A stretch of DNA of 64,000 nucleotides from Candidatus Latescibacterota bacterium. GTDB lineage: Bacteria > Latescibacterota > UBA2968 > UBA8231. Under the pieces are notes generated by a model that was not told where the DNA came from, did no database searches, and was given only the letters and a program-made list of their open reading frames with translations. The stretch covers positions 1-64,000 of the forward strand of contig JACPJE010000012.1 in NCBI GenBank assembly GCA_016187725.1, read 5' to 3'. This document shows, one piece after another, positions 37,163 through 46,140 of this stretch (the first letter of the stretch is position 1; each line of letters begins with the position of its first letter). The position numbers were made by a program, and so were the translations under genes.

Positions 37163-38515
37163 ATGCGCTCCCAAATCGTCTTCGCCGCCCTGCTCCTGCT
37201 CTACGGCCTCTCCTTTTTCCTGCGGGGCGAAGACCCCAGGGCCGCGCTGGGAGACCGCGTCATGGAAGGAGTCTTCTTCCAGGGGGGATACGGCCTGCAG
37301 TGGGTCTACGACGCCGGCGAGGAATTCGAGCGGGCCCACCCCGACATCACCGCCCATGTGTGGGGCAACCCCCGGGCCTGGGACCAGACCCGCCCCCGCT
37401 TCCTGGCCGGCAATCCGCCCGACGCCTTCTGGTGCATCCACAACATCAATTTCTGGGTCAATCTCCAGGACGGCCTGGTCGCCGATCTGGACTCGCTGAT
37501 GGAGTCCCCCGCCTACGGCCAGGAGAATGTCAGGTTCAAGGATACCTTCCTGCCCGGCACCCTGGAGCAGGGCCAGTACCAGGGCAAGCAGTACTTCCTT
37601 CCCCTCACCTACGCCGTCATCGGCCTGTGGTACAACAAGAAGATGTTCGACGAACACGGCTGGGCCCTGCCTTCCACCTGGGACGAGTTTATGGCCCTCT
37701 GCGAAACGATCAAGACCACCACCTCCATCGCCCCCCTCACCCATCAGGGCAAGTACCCCTCTTATTTCGGGATGATCTACCGCGCCCTGCTCTACAAGCT
37801 GGGGGGCGAGGATCTCTTCGTCGCCATCGACAACCTGGAACCAGGGGCCTGGCAGCGCCCTGAGGTGATCCAGGCGGCCCAGCTGGCGCGCCAGGTAGTG
37901 GATAAGGGCTATATCCTCGAAGGCTCCTCCTCCTTCTCCCACACCGAAGGGCAGATGATCTGGCTGCAGGGCAAGGCCGCCATGATCCCCTGCGGCACCT
38001 GGCTCGAATCCGAGATGAAGAACGCCCTACCCCCCGGCTTCGAGATGCGCCTCATGCCCGTGCCCGGCTTTCCCGAGGGCCGAGGAGGGCTCAGGGCCGT
38101 GGAGGCGGACGCCGGCCCGGCTTTCTGGGTGCCCCGCCAGGCCGCCCACCCGGACTGGGGCATGGAGTACTTCCGCATCCTGCTCTCCAGGAAGATGGCC
38201 GCCCATTTCCTGGCCACTATCGGCTCGGTCGTGCCCATTGCGGGCAGCACCGAGGGAGTGGCCATCCCCCCGGCCATGCAGAGCGCCCTGGACGCGGTCC
38301 AGGTAGCCGGCGGCGAGACCTTCAATCTGCGCTTCGCCTCCTGGTACCCCGAACTGCGCATCGAGTTCGAGAACGCCCTGGGCGGCCTGCTCAACGGGTA
38401 CCTCTCTCCCGACCAGTTCGCCGCCCGGGTCGAGGAAAAAGCCCAAGGTCTGCGCCAGGACCCCGACCTGGTGCGCATGCGGCGCTCTCCCTCCAGGCCC
38501 CTGGCCAGCAACTGA
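37163..38515 (+). CDS. ABC transporter sugar-binding protein (CUT1 family)
   Basis: 450 residues with an N-terminal hydrophobic segment that could serve as a signal or anchor. The fold motifs of family-1 solute-binding proteins are present: a FEEFERAHPDI-like AGEEFERAHPDI segment, PDAFW, YFLPLTYAVIGLWYNKKMFDEHG, TWDEFMALCE and GKAAMIPCGTWLESEM. These capture oligosaccharides or N-acetyl sugars outside the cell and deliver them to the two permeases encoded next. No ATPase gene is in the cluster, so a shared MsmX-type ATPase is probably used. The substrate is not determinable. Confidence 0.9.
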   Translation: MRSQIVFAALLLLYGLSFFLRGEDPRAALGDRVMEGVFFQGGYGLQWVYDAGEEFERAHPDITAHVWGNPRAWDQTRPRFLAGNPPDAFWCIHNINFWVNLQDGLVADLDSLMESPAYGQENVRFKDTFLPGTLEQGQYQGKQYFLPLTYAVIGLWYNKKMFDEHGWALPSTWDEFMALCETIKTTTSIAPLTHQGKYPSYFGMIYRALLYKLGGEDLFVAIDNLEPGAWQRPEVIQAAQLARQVVDKGYILEGSSSFSHTEGQMIWLQGKAAMIPCGTWLESEMKNALPPGFEMRLMPVPGFPEGRGGLRAVEADAGPAFWVPRQAAHPDWGMEYFRILLSRKMAAHFLATIGSVVPIAGSTEGVAIPPAMQSALDAVQVAGGETFNLRFASWYPELRIEFENALGGLLNGYLSPDQFAARVEEKAQGLRQDPDLVRMRRSPSRPLASN

Positions 38516-38520
38516 GCCCC

Positions 38521-39396
38521 ATGCAGAAGAACTGGAAAGCCGGCCTGCTCTTCGTCCTGCCCGCCCTGGTCCTGTACCTGCTCTTCATGATCGTCCCCTA
38601 TATGCTGGCCTTTGGGGTGAGCTTTGCCAAGTGGCGGGGAGTCTCCATGCAGCTCCACTTCAACGGGCTGGACAACTTCCACCAGATGTTCGGGGATCCC
38701 TATTTCTGGAAGGCCCTGCGCAATACGGTGTTTTTCACCGTCTTCACCGGAGCCCTAGTGCCGGCCCTGGCCCTGCACTTTGCCGTGGCCATCTCGCGCC
38801 GGCTGGTGCGGGGGCCGCGTTTCTTCCGGGTGGCCTTCTTCTTCCCCAACCTCATCTCCCAGGTGGCCATCGCCGTGCTGTGGTGGTTCGCCCTCAACCC
38901 CGAGTTCGGCATCCTCAGCAATTTTTTGCGCCTCTTCGGCCTGGCTGACCTGCCCTCCTGGCTGGGCGACCCGGCCTGGGCTCCCTGGTGCGTGGTGGCG
39001 GTCAAGGTCTGGGCCGCCACCGGCTTCTACATGATCCTGTACCTGTCGGCCATCGAGGGCATCCCCACCGATTACTACGACGCCTGCCGCATCGACGGGG
39101 CCGGCGAATGGCAGTCCTTCTGGCACGTAACGCTGCCCCTGCTCTCCGAGATGATGAAGGTCAGCGTGGTCTTCCTGCTTTTGAATGGGTTCGGCACCTT
39201 CGACGTGGTGCGGATCATGACCGATGGCGGGCCGGACCGGGCCACCGAGACCCTGGCCACCTATATCTATGAGAACGCCTTCGAACTGGGCAAATTCGGC
39301 TACGCCACCACCCTGGCCATGACCCTCTTCCTCATCACCTTTGCCCTGGCGCTCTTCTCCCTGTGGCTGCAGCGCCGCGAGGTGGTCGAATACTGA
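38521..39396 (+). CDS. Sugar ABC transporter permease (first subunit)
   Basis: 291 residues with about six membrane helices, beginning MQKNWKAGLLFVLPALVLYLLF as in MalF/UgpA-type permeases. The ATPase-contact EAA loop is visible as YYDACRIDGAGEWQSFWHVTLP. It starts 5 bp after the binding-protein gene, and its stop shares a base with the next start (TGATG), indicating translational coupling. Confidence 0.93.
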   Translation: MQKNWKAGLLFVLPALVLYLLFMIVPYMLAFGVSFAKWRGVSMQLHFNGLDNFHQMFGDPYFWKALRNTVFFTVFTGALVPALALHFAVAISRRLVRGPRFFRVAFFFPNLISQVAIAVLWWFALNPEFGILSNFLRLFGLADLPSWLGDPAWAPWCVVAVKVWAATGFYMILYLSAIEGIPTDYYDACRIDGAGEWQSFWHVTLPLLSEMMKVSVVFLLLNGFGTFDVVRIMTDGGPDRATETLATYIYENAFELGKFGYATTLAMTLFLITFALALFSLWLQRREVVEY

Positions 39397-40223
39397 TGAT
39401 CCTGCTGCGCAAGATCCTGGTCCAGACCACCTTTCTGCTCTACTCCCTGGTGGTGCTCTTCCCCATGGTCTGGCTGCTCTACACCGCCTTCAAGTCCACC
39501 GACGAACTCTTCGCCAGCGCCTGGTCCCTGCCCAGCGTCTGGGGGTTGGACAATTTCGTCAAGGCCTGGAACGAGGCCCAGCTGGGAGAGTACTTCTGGA
39601 ACAGCATCTTCGTCACCAGCACCACCCTCGTCCTCCAACTCCTGGTGGGGGCCATGGCCAGTTATTCCCTGGCCAAGTACCAGTTCCGCGGGAATTCCCT
39701 GCTCTACTACGCCTTCCTGGCCGGCCTGATGTTCCCCATCTTCCTGGGCCTGGTCCCCCTCTTCTTCCTACTCAAGGGCCTGCACCTGATCGACACCCAC
39801 CTCGGCCTGATCCTGGTCTACGCCGCCTCGGGCATCCCCTTCACGGTCTTCGTGCTCACCGCCTTCTTCCGCACCATCCCCACCACCATCATGGAGGCCG
39901 GCATCATGGACGGCTGCTCCCACTTCACCCTCTTCTGGCGGGTGATGCTGCCCCTGGCCAAACCCGGCCTGACCACCGTGGGGATCTTCACCTTCATCGC
40001 CATCTGGAACGAATACATCCTGGCCCTGGTGCTGCTCTCCTCCTCCCATTTGCGCACCCTGCCCCTGGGCCTGGCGGTGCTGCAGTTCGTGCAATACTAC
40101 AAGGTGGACTTCGGCGCCCTCTTCGCCGGATTGGTGATCGTCATGCTGCCCACCATCGCCTGCTACATCATCCTCCAGGAACAGATCACCAAGGGCATCA
40201 CCGTCGGTGCGGTAAAGGGTTAG
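39396..40223 (+). CDS. Sugar ABC transporter permease (second subunit)
   Basis: 275 residues of the MalG/UgpE type with six predicted helices and an EAA-type loop, [23 protein letters not shown]. The start at 39396 ([10 protein letters not shown]) is chosen over the track start at 39363 because it sits at a TGATG overlap with the preceding stop. It completes the membrane channel with the preceding permease. Confidence 0.93.
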   Translation: MILLRKILVQTTFLLYSLVVLFPMVWLLYTAFKSTDELFASAWSLPSVWGLDNFVKAWNEAQLGEYFWNSIFVTSTTLVLQLLVGAMASYSLAKYQFRGNSLLYYAFLAGLMFPIFLGLVPLFFLLKGLHLIDTHLGLILVYAASGIPFTVFVLTAFFRTIPTTIMEAGIMDGCSHFTLFWRVMLPLAKPGLTTVGIFTFIAIWNEYILALVLLSSSHLRTLPLGLAVLQFVQYYKVDFGALFAGLVIVMLPTIACYIILQEQITKGITVGAVKG

Positions 40224-40251
40224 TACCCCAGCTCTCACGGACAGGCCATTC

Positions 40252-42213
40252 ATGGGAATCGCCGCCGACATCGCCATCGTCGTGGTCGCCGCCTTGTTGG
40301 GCGGCCTGGTCGCCCAGCGGCTCGGGCAGCCGCTGATCCTGGGCTACATCCTGGCCGGGGTGCTGGTGGGCCCCCACACTGGGGGCATCACCGTCTCGGA
40401 CGCCCACGGTATCGAGCTACTGGCCGAGATCGGCGTGGCCCTGCTGCTCTTCGCCATTGGCCTGGAGTTCTCCTTCAAGGAACTGCGGCCCGTGCGCCGC
40501 ATCGCCCTGCTGGGCACCCCCATCCAGCTGGTCCTCACCATCGCCTACGGCTATGCCATCGGGCGCTGGTGGGGCTGGCCCTGGCTGCCCTCGGTGTGGC
40601 TGGGCGCCCTCATCTCCCTGTCTAGCACCATGGTCCTGCTCAAGACCCTCATGGGCCAGGGCCGGCTGGGCAGCCTGTCCAGCCGGGTGATGATCGGCAT
40701 GCTCATCGTCCAGGACCTGGCAGTGGTGCCGCTGATGATCGTCCTGCCCCAACTGAACCAGCCGGTATTCGATCTCTCCCGTCTGGCCTGGGCCACGGTG
40801 AAGGCGGCCTGCTTCCTGGCGCTGATGGTGCTGGCCGGCACCCGGCTCATCCCTCACCTGATGGCGCGTATCGCCGACTGGAACTCGCGGGAACTCTTCC
40901 TGCTGGCCGTCACTGCCATCGGCTTGGGCGTAGGGTACGCCACCTATCTCTTCGGCCTCTCCTTTGCCTTTGGCGCCTTTGTGGCCGGCATGGTCCTGGG
41001 CGAATCTGACTACAGCCACCAGGCCCTCAGCGACGTGATCCCCCTGCGCGATCTCTTCGGCCTGCTCTTCTTTGTCTCGGTGGGCATGTTGCTCGACCCC
41101 GCCTTTTTGCTGGCCAACTGGCCCGCGGTGCTGCTGCTGGTGGTGCTGGTCAGCCTGGGCAAAGGCCTGATCCTGGGCGGGCTGACCCGACTTTTCGGCT
41201 ATGGAAACGTCGCCCCCCTGGCCGTGGGATTGGGGCTCTTTCAGATCGGCGAGTTCTCCTTCGTGCTGGCCCGGGTGGGCCTGAGCACCCAGTCCATCAC
41301 CCCGGAAGCTTTTTCGCTGGTGCTCTGCGCCACCATCGCCACCATGCTCCTGACCCCCCTGGTCAGCGGCCTCACCGCCCCCCTGTACGTGCTGTTCCGG
41401 CGCTGGTCTCCCCGCGAGCCCATGCAGACCATCCAACTGCCCCGCACCGGCCTGCGCGACCACGTGATCATCGCCGGCAGCGGCCGGGTCGGCCGCCACG
41501 TGGCCCTGGTGCTCCAGCGCCTGGGGCAGGGCTTTGTGGTGGTGGAGCTGGACCCCAGGCGGGTCGAGCAGGCCAAGGCCGCCGGCTTTCCAGTGCTCTA
41601 CGGGGACGCCTCCCAGGAGGTGGTGCTGCGCGCCGCCGGCCTGGAGCACGCCCGGCTGCTGCTGATCACCGCTCCGGTGGTCGCCAGCGCCCGGCTCATC
41701 GTGTACCAGGCGCGCCGGCTCAATCCCGCCCTGCCCATCGTCGCCCGCGCCGAGGGCCTGGAGCAGATGCGCTGGCTGCGGGACCACGGGGTGGACGAGG
41801 TGGTGCAGCCCGAGTTCGAGGCCGGCCTGGAGATCACCCGCCAGGCCCTGATCCGCCTGCGCGTCCCCCTGGCCCAGATCCAGCGCTTCACCGATGCGGT
41901 CCGCCAGGAACTCTATGCCCCCCTCTACCAGACCCCAGGCGAGTACCATACCCTGGCGCAGTTGCAGCACGCTGCCAGCCAACTGGAACTGACCTGGCTC
42001 GAGATTCCACCCCCCAGCCCCTGCGCCGGCAGGAGCATCCAGGAACTGGCCATCCGCACCCGCACCGGCGCCTCGGTGGTGGGCCTGATCCGCAGCGGCG
42101 TCCTCTACCCCAACCCCACCGCCGACCACCGCCTGGCCGCCGGCGATCTGGTGGGGGTACTGGGCACCGCTGAGCAACTGGTCGCCTTCCAGTCCTTGGC
42201 GCAAATCCCCTGA
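40252..42213 (+). CDS. KefB/KefC-type cation:proton antiporter with TrkA domains
   Basis: 653 residues. The CPA2-type membrane domain (about 12 helices, residues 1-390) has [27 protein letters not shown] and [12 protein letters not shown]-like segments. A TrkA-N nucleotide-binding domain follows with [15 protein letters not shown] near residue 403, then a C-terminal TrkA-C domain ([19 protein letters not shown], about 595-650). It exports K+ or other cations in exchange for protons under control of a bound nucleotide. It begins 28 bp after the sugar permease gene and may be on the same mRNA. Confidence 0.92.
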   Translation: MGIAADIAIVVVAALLGGLVAQRLGQPLILGYILAGVLVGPHTGGITVSDAHGIELLAEIGVALLLFAIGLEFSFKELRPVRRIALLGTPIQLVLTIAYGYAIGRWWGWPWLPSVWLGALISLSSTMVLLKTLMGQGRLGSLSSRVMIGMLIVQDLAVVPLMIVLPQLNQPVFDLSRLAWATVKAACFLALMVLAGTRLIPHLMARIADWNSRELFLLAVTAIGLGVGYATYLFGLSFAFGAFVAGMVLGESDYSHQALSDVIPLRDLFGLLFFVSVGMLLDPAFLLANWPAVLLLVVLVSLGKGLILGGLTRLFGYGNVAPLAVGLGLFQIGEFSFVLARVGLSTQSITPEAFSLVLCATIATMLLTPLVSGLTAPLYVLFRRWSPREPMQTIQLPRTGLRDHVIIAGSGRVGRHVALVLQRLGQGFVVVELDPRRVEQAKAAGFPVLYGDASQEVVLRAAGLEHARLLLITAPVVASARLIVYQARRLNPALPIVARAEGLEQMRWLRDHGVDEVVQPEFEAGLEITRQALIRLRVPLAQIQRFTDAVRQELYAPLYQTPGEYHTLAQLQHAASQLELTWLEIPPPSPCAGRSIQELAIRTRTGASVVGLIRSGVLYPNPTADHRLAAGDLVGVLGTAEQLVAFQSLAQIP

Positions 42214-42224
42214 GAAAGACCCCC

Positions 42225-42917
42225 ATGCTCATACCCCTCGCCGAAAATCTCTGGGAAGTGTCCCGCCCCCTCAAAGCCCCCGGCCTGCGCATCGACCACC
42301 GCATGAGTGTGGTCCGGCTCTCCACCGGGGAGTTGCTGGTCCACTCCCCCGTCGAACTGGACGGCCAGCTCGACGGCGCCCTGGCATCCCTCGGCCCAGT
42401 GCGCCACCTCGTCGCCCCCAGCACCTTCCACGACCTGTACTGGCTGGCCTGGTTCGCCCGGTACCCACAGGCGACCTTCTGGGGCGTGCCCGGCCTGCGC
42501 GAGGCCCATCCGGAACTGCCCTTCCACCAGTTGCTCAACCCGGACCAGCCCACCCCCTGGGAGGCAGAACTGCCCAAGCTCCTCATCGCCGGCATGCCCA
42601 AACTCAACGAATACGTCTTCTTTCATTCCGCCACCCGCAGCCTGATCGTCGCCGACCTGGTCTTCAACTTCAGCACCGACCAGAATCTGTTGGGCAAACT
42701 CTTCCTCAAGGCCAATGCCTGCTACGGCAAGGTGGCCTGCTCGCGCCTCTTCCGGGCCTTCATCAAGGACCGGAACGCGTTCAGGCAGTCAGTGGAGAAA
42801 CTGATGGAATGGGATTTCGAGAGAATTGTCGTGGGGCACGGCAAGATCGTGCCCACCGGGGGCAAGGAGGTGCTGGCTGAGGTCTTGCTAGCCAGCAGGC
42901 GAGTGGATAACCGCTGA
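42225..42917 (+). CDS. DUF4336-family metallo-beta-lactamase-like protein
   Basis: 230 residues. Motifs VVRLSTGELLVHSPVEL, HLVAPSTFHDLYWLAWFARYP, LIVADLVFNF and VVGHGKIV match the DUF4336 pattern, a degenerate metallo-beta-lactamase fold of unknown activity. The usual HxHxDH metal motif is not present. It begins 11 bp after the antiporter gene, so it is probably in that operon. Confidence 0.75.
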   Translation: MLIPLAENLWEVSRPLKAPGLRIDHRMSVVRLSTGELLVHSPVELDGQLDGALASLGPVRHLVAPSTFHDLYWLAWFARYPQATFWGVPGLREAHPELPFHQLLNPDQPTPWEAELPKLLIAGMPKLNEYVFFHSATRSLIVADLVFNFSTDQNLLGKLFLKANACYGKVACSRLFRAFIKDRNAFRQSVEKLMEWDFERIVVGHGKIVPTGGKEVLAEVLLASRRVDNR

Positions 42918-42929
42918 CTTCCTTTGGGG

Positions 42930-42958
42930 TTGCTTGTGTTTGGAGAGCCGGGTATATT
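42930..42958 (+). promoter_or_regulatory. Sigma70-type promoter of the DUF433 gene
   Basis: TTGCTT (42930-42935) and TATATT (42953-42958) with a 17-bp spacer. The leader from here to the ATG at 43115 would be about 150 nt. I see no convincing ORF in that leader. Confidence 0.5.
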
Positions 42959-43114
42959 GAAGGTAAACCGCATCCGTAAGACCTGGACCAGGCTGCTCTT
43001 GCGTAAGCAGGTGATACTCCGTCCTCGAACGGTGAGAATCGGCCCCCAGGGTGGAGCGGTTTTCTTTTTGGCTCCTACAGGATTATCTCGCGCACCTTCT
43101 CCAGGAGGGGGGTT

Positions 43115-43336
43115 ATGGTCGAGTTCGGAAGGATCACCTTCGACAAGGAGATCATGGGTGGAAGGGCCTGTATCCGTGGCATGAGGATACCGGTGTCGGT
43201 GGTAGTGAGCCAGATCGCCCACGGAGCGACTATTGAGGAGGTACTCGCAGAGTACCCAGACCTGGAAGAAGCGGATATCAGGGAAGCATTGGCCTATGCC
43301 GGCTGGTTGGCGCAAGAGCAGTTGGCAGTTTCATAG
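43115..43336 (+). CDS. DUF433-family antitoxin
   Basis: 73 residues with the family pattern RITFDKEIMGGRACIRGMRIPV, a helix-turn-helix-like segment and YPDLEEADIREALAYA. DUF433 proteins are antitoxins usually followed by a DUF5615 PIN-like RNase toxin. GAGGGGG lies 6-12 bp before the ATG. The expected toxin start does follow, 9 bp after the stop, but is truncated, leaving an orphan antitoxin. Confidence 0.88.
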   Translation: MVEFGRITFDKEIMGGRACIRGMRIPVSVVVSQIAHGATIEEVLAEYPDLEEADIREALAYAGWLAQEQLAVS

Positions 43337-43344
43337 AGGATGCC

Positions 43345-43395
43345 ATGCGGTTTCTGGCCGACATGGGGGTTTCTCGCAGGGAATTACCCCGGTAA
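43345..43395 (+). pseudogene. Truncated DUF5615 PIN-like toxin fragment
   Basis: Sixteen codons, starting MRFLADMGVS, match the conserved N-terminus of DUF5615 toxins (M-x-F-L-A-D with the first metal Asp). The frame then departs (RRELPR) and stops at 43395. The rest of the PIN-like fold is absent, and the next bases belong to the 3' end of the ADP-ribosylglycohydrolase remnant. The placement directly behind a DUF433 antitoxin supports this reading despite its shortness. Confidence 0.65.
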
Positions 43396-44155
43396 GAATC
43401 GCCTCTCGTAGAGTTCCTCTGCCAGCCGCAGTATCAGCTCGGCCTGTGCCAGGCACTCGCGCCATGCCAATGGAATACCATCGACACCATAATAGGCTCC
43501 TGCCAGTTGCCCGTAGACCGCCCCGGTGGTGTCAGCATCATCCCCCAGATTCACCGCCAGCAAACAGCCCTCCTGAAACGACGGTGATCTGGCAAAGGCC
43601 CACAGCACTGCTTCGAGCGATTGCACGACATAGCCAGTGCCGGCAATTTCAGGAGGGTTTCTCCGTTTGAAGGAACCGCAGGCAATCTCGTCGATCTCGG
43701 GGCATAGGGGCGTGCGCTCCCAAAAGTGTTCAATGGGAGCATAGCGCCGAGAGAGCAATTCCTCCTTTGAAATCCCCTGCACTGCGCCGACCAGCAGTCC
43801 TCCAAAGTAGCGACAGGCATCCAAACAGGTGCGCGCCCCGTGGGTCGTTTTTGAACTCTCTGCGCTCAGGCGGATGGCCTTTTCCGGGTCAGCGGCAAAA
43901 AAGAGAGGGACTGGCGCCAGGCGCATCAAGCTGCCATTGCCGGCGGCCCGGGGATCGGGAGAGCCGGCAAGAGGTTCACCAGTGCGGGCGAAGCGGTCCA
44001 GAGCAGCGGCTACGGTATTGCCGATGTCAAAACAGCGACCCGTGCTGCTGAGGTACCCTTCCCGCCACCAATTTGAACTCCACCGTCGTCCCCAAGGCAT
44101 CCCCCGCAGCCAGTCCCAACAAGTACCCCTTGTAGCGCGACTGGATGGCTATCAC
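43384..44155 (-). pseudogene. ADP-ribosylglycohydrolase with out-of-frame internal deletion
   Basis: The N-terminal frame (GTG at 44155) encodes [23 protein letters not shown], the first metal-binding region of DraG-type hydrolases. The next frame begins [18 protein letters not shown] and runs on through [13 protein letters not shown] and [21 protein letters not shown] to the stop at 43384. Between them about 45-55 residues are missing, including the conserved TDDT metal site, and the frame is shifted. An intact enzyme would remove ADP-ribose from proteins or small molecules. As written it cannot be functional. Confidence 0.82.
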
Positions 44156-44278
44156 CCTGTCCCTTTCGTGGCGCCTACTCTTGTACCTCTCCCCTCCCCT
44201 ATTCTGAGTGCTTCGCCAACGGTACAGTTGGAAAGCCACAAATCTCGCCTATGTGCTCCTCATAGGCACCCACACCCC

Positions 44279-45145
44279 TCACCACCGATAGAACTTGTAC
44301 CCCTTCCCCCGCTCCAACCCCTCGACCCACAGCCTACACCACTCCTGGTGATCCGTGAGCACACTCTGCGGATTGGCGCGGCTGCGGCTGACAAAGGAAG
44401 GATAGACCTCCCGGCCCGAAGGCGTGCCCGTCGGCTGGTAGCGCAGGTCCATGCTCCAGCGTATCGAATCGCTGAGATTGGGGGTGGAACTGTGGGGGGT
44501 CTCCTTGTGCATCAGCAGCACGTCGCCCTTCTGCATCGGCAGCGGCACCACCGGTTCGGCGGGCAGTTCCCCTTCTTCCATGACCGCGCTCTTGGTGTGC
44601 AGCATCCCCCTGCCCACCACGCGCGGGATCACCTGCATGCAGCCGTTCTCCACCGTGGCCTCGGTCATCGGAATCCACACCGTCAGCACAAAGTGGGGGT
44701 CAGCCTCCTCCCGCATCACTGCCGCGTCCTGGTGCCAGCCGGCCACGTGGGTGTTGGGGGTCTTGGCGGTCCTGGCGGGCATCTTGGGGCGCAGGTGCTG
44801 GATGGGATTGCAGCTGATCTCCGGCCCCACCAGCCCCTCCACCAGGTCCATCAGATGCTCGTTGCGCAGAAAATCAAAAAGCGCCCGGCCCCGGAAGTGC
44901 ATGATGTCGAGTTCGTTGTAGATGGTCCCGTCCTCTTCGCAGATCCGCGTCAGCCGCCGCCCGAAGGGCTCGTGCTCGTGCAACTGGCTGATCTTGCCCT
45001 CGGCCTTCAGCTCCCGCGCCCTTTGGTCGATGTACTCTTCATACTCGCCGATCACCGGGTCCAGGTCGCTGTCTTGTAATCCGCCCCGGACGACCACGTA
45101 CCCTTCGCGCTTGAAATGTTCCAGATACTCGTTGTTCAGTTGCAT
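44279..45145 (-). CDS. Phytanoyl-CoA dioxygenase-like protein (tandem copy B)
   Basis: 288 residues. The Fe(II)/2-oxoglutarate site is visible: AGWHQDAAVM supplies the H-x-D pair, HKETPHSS the distal His, and IRWSMDLRYQ the Arg that would bind 2-oxoglutarate. It aligns end to end with the upstream neighbour 45156-46043 (VVRGGL.D.DLDPVI.EYE at the N-terminus). The two are separated by 10 bp, so they are one operon formed by tandem duplication. Substrate unknown. It ends in KGYKFYRW. Confidence 0.88.
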   Translation of the reverse strand: MQLNNEYLEHFKREGYVVVRGGLQDSDLDPVIGEYEEYIDQRARELKAEGKISQLHEHEPFGRRLTRICEEDGTIYNELDIMHFRGRALFDFLRNEHLMDLVEGLVGPEISCNPIQHLRPKMPARTAKTPNTHVAGWHQDAAVMREEADPHFVLTVWIPMTEATVENGCMQVIPRVVGRGMLHTKSAVMEEGELPAEPVVPLPMQKGDVLLMHKETPHSSTPNLSDSIRWSMDLRYQPTGTPSGREVYPSFVSRSRANPQSVLTDHQEWCRLWVEGLERGKGYKFYRW

Positions 45146-45155
45146 CTCTTTTCTC

Positions 45156-46043
45156 CTAGTTCCAGCGGTGGCCGCGCATGCCCCTGCCGCGCTCTAGGGC
45201 CTCGGCCCAGCGGCGCGACCATTCGGCGTGATCGGTGAGCACCCTCTGCGGATCGACGCGGCTGCGCACGGCGAATTCGGGGTGAAAGGGCCGGCCCGTG
45301 GGGGTGCCGGTCTGCTGGTAGCGCAGGTCCATGCTCCAGCGGATCTTGTCCGTGGTGTTGGCGGTGGAGCGGTGGGGGATCTCCTTGTGCATCAGCAACA
45401 GGTCCCCCTTGCTCATCGGCAGGGTGAGCGCCGCGCTCTGGGGCATCTCCTCGTCCATGATCACCGTGCCTACCCCTGGTTTGGTGTGGTGCTGCATCAG
45501 CCCCTTGCCGTGGGTGCGGGGGATGATCTGCAGGCAGCCGTTCTCCACCGTGGCCTCGCTCATCGGGATCCAGACCGTCAGGATGAAATAGGGATCAGCG
45601 TCCGCCCAGGTGACCCCGGCGTCCTGGTGCCAGGGCGCCACGTGGGGGTCGCCCCCCTCGGGGGTCAGGCCGGCGGGCAGTTTGGGGCGTATATGCTGGA
45701 TTGGACTGCAGGTGATCTCCGGGCCGACAATGCCCTCGACAATGTCTAACAGATTCTCATTGCCCAGGAATTCAAAGGACGCCTTGCCGCGCAGGTGCAT
45801 GATGTCCAACTCCCGGTACAGGGCATTGTGCTCGCGGCAGATACAGGCCAGCCGGCGCTCGAAGGGTTCGCCCTCGTACAACTGGGCGATCTTGCCCTCG
45901 GCCTTCAGCTCCCGCGCCCGGCGGTCGATGTAGGCCTCGTATTCGCGGATCACCGGGTCCAGGTCTCCATCTTCCAGACCGCCTCTGACCACCAGGAACC
46001 CTTCGTCCTTGAACTGCTCGATTTGTGCGGCATTCAGTGTCAT
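45156..46043 (-). CDS. Phytanoyl-CoA dioxygenase-like protein (tandem copy A)
   Basis: 295 residues starting at MTLNAAQIEQF (46043), chosen because AGGAGAG lies about 8 bp upstream; the longer track start lacks support. Catalytic residues appear as APWHQDAGVTW (H-x-D), HKEIPHRST (distal His) and IRWSMDLRYQQTG (2-oxoglutarate Arg). It is the first gene of a two-gene operon with a promoter at 46076-46104. Divergent to it is an FGGY kinase, which may hint at a polyol or sugar-related substrate, but this is speculative. Confidence 0.88.
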   Translation of the reverse strand: MTLNAAQIEQFKDEGFLVVRGGLEDGDLDPVIREYEAYIDRRARELKAEGKIAQLYEGEPFERRLACICREHNALYRELDIMHLRGKASFEFLGNENLLDIVEGIVGPEITCSPIQHIRPKLPAGLTPEGGDPHVAPWHQDAGVTWADADPYFILTVWIPMSEATVENGCLQIIPRTHGKGLMQHHTKPGVGTVIMDEEMPQSAALTLPMSKGDLLLMHKEIPHRSTANTTDKIRWSMDLRYQQTGTPTGRPFHPEFAVRSRVDPQRVLTDHAEWSRRWAEALERGRGMRGHRWN

Positions 46044-46075
46044 GGGCGCTCTCCTGTGAGGGTCTGACGCTGGCA

Positions 46076-46104
46076 AATATAAACAGCCCCCCGGCATCGG
46101 CCAA
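46076..46104 (-). promoter_or_regulatory. Sigma70-type promoter of the PhyH pair
   Basis: On the minus strand TTGGCC and TATATT are 17 bp apart, and the -10 ends 32 bp before the ATG at 46043. On the opposite strand a weak TTGCGG-N17-TAAGTT would place the FGGY kinase ATG only about 7 nt after its -10. Confidence 0.5.
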
Positions 46105-46140
46105 CTTGCGGTCAGCAGGGCCTGGTCCTAAGTTGAGCGC

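Noticed and set aside
42924-43184. 86-residue ORF before the DUF433 gene
   Set aside because: It overlaps the antitoxin gene out of frame, has no good ribosome-binding site and no recognisable composition.
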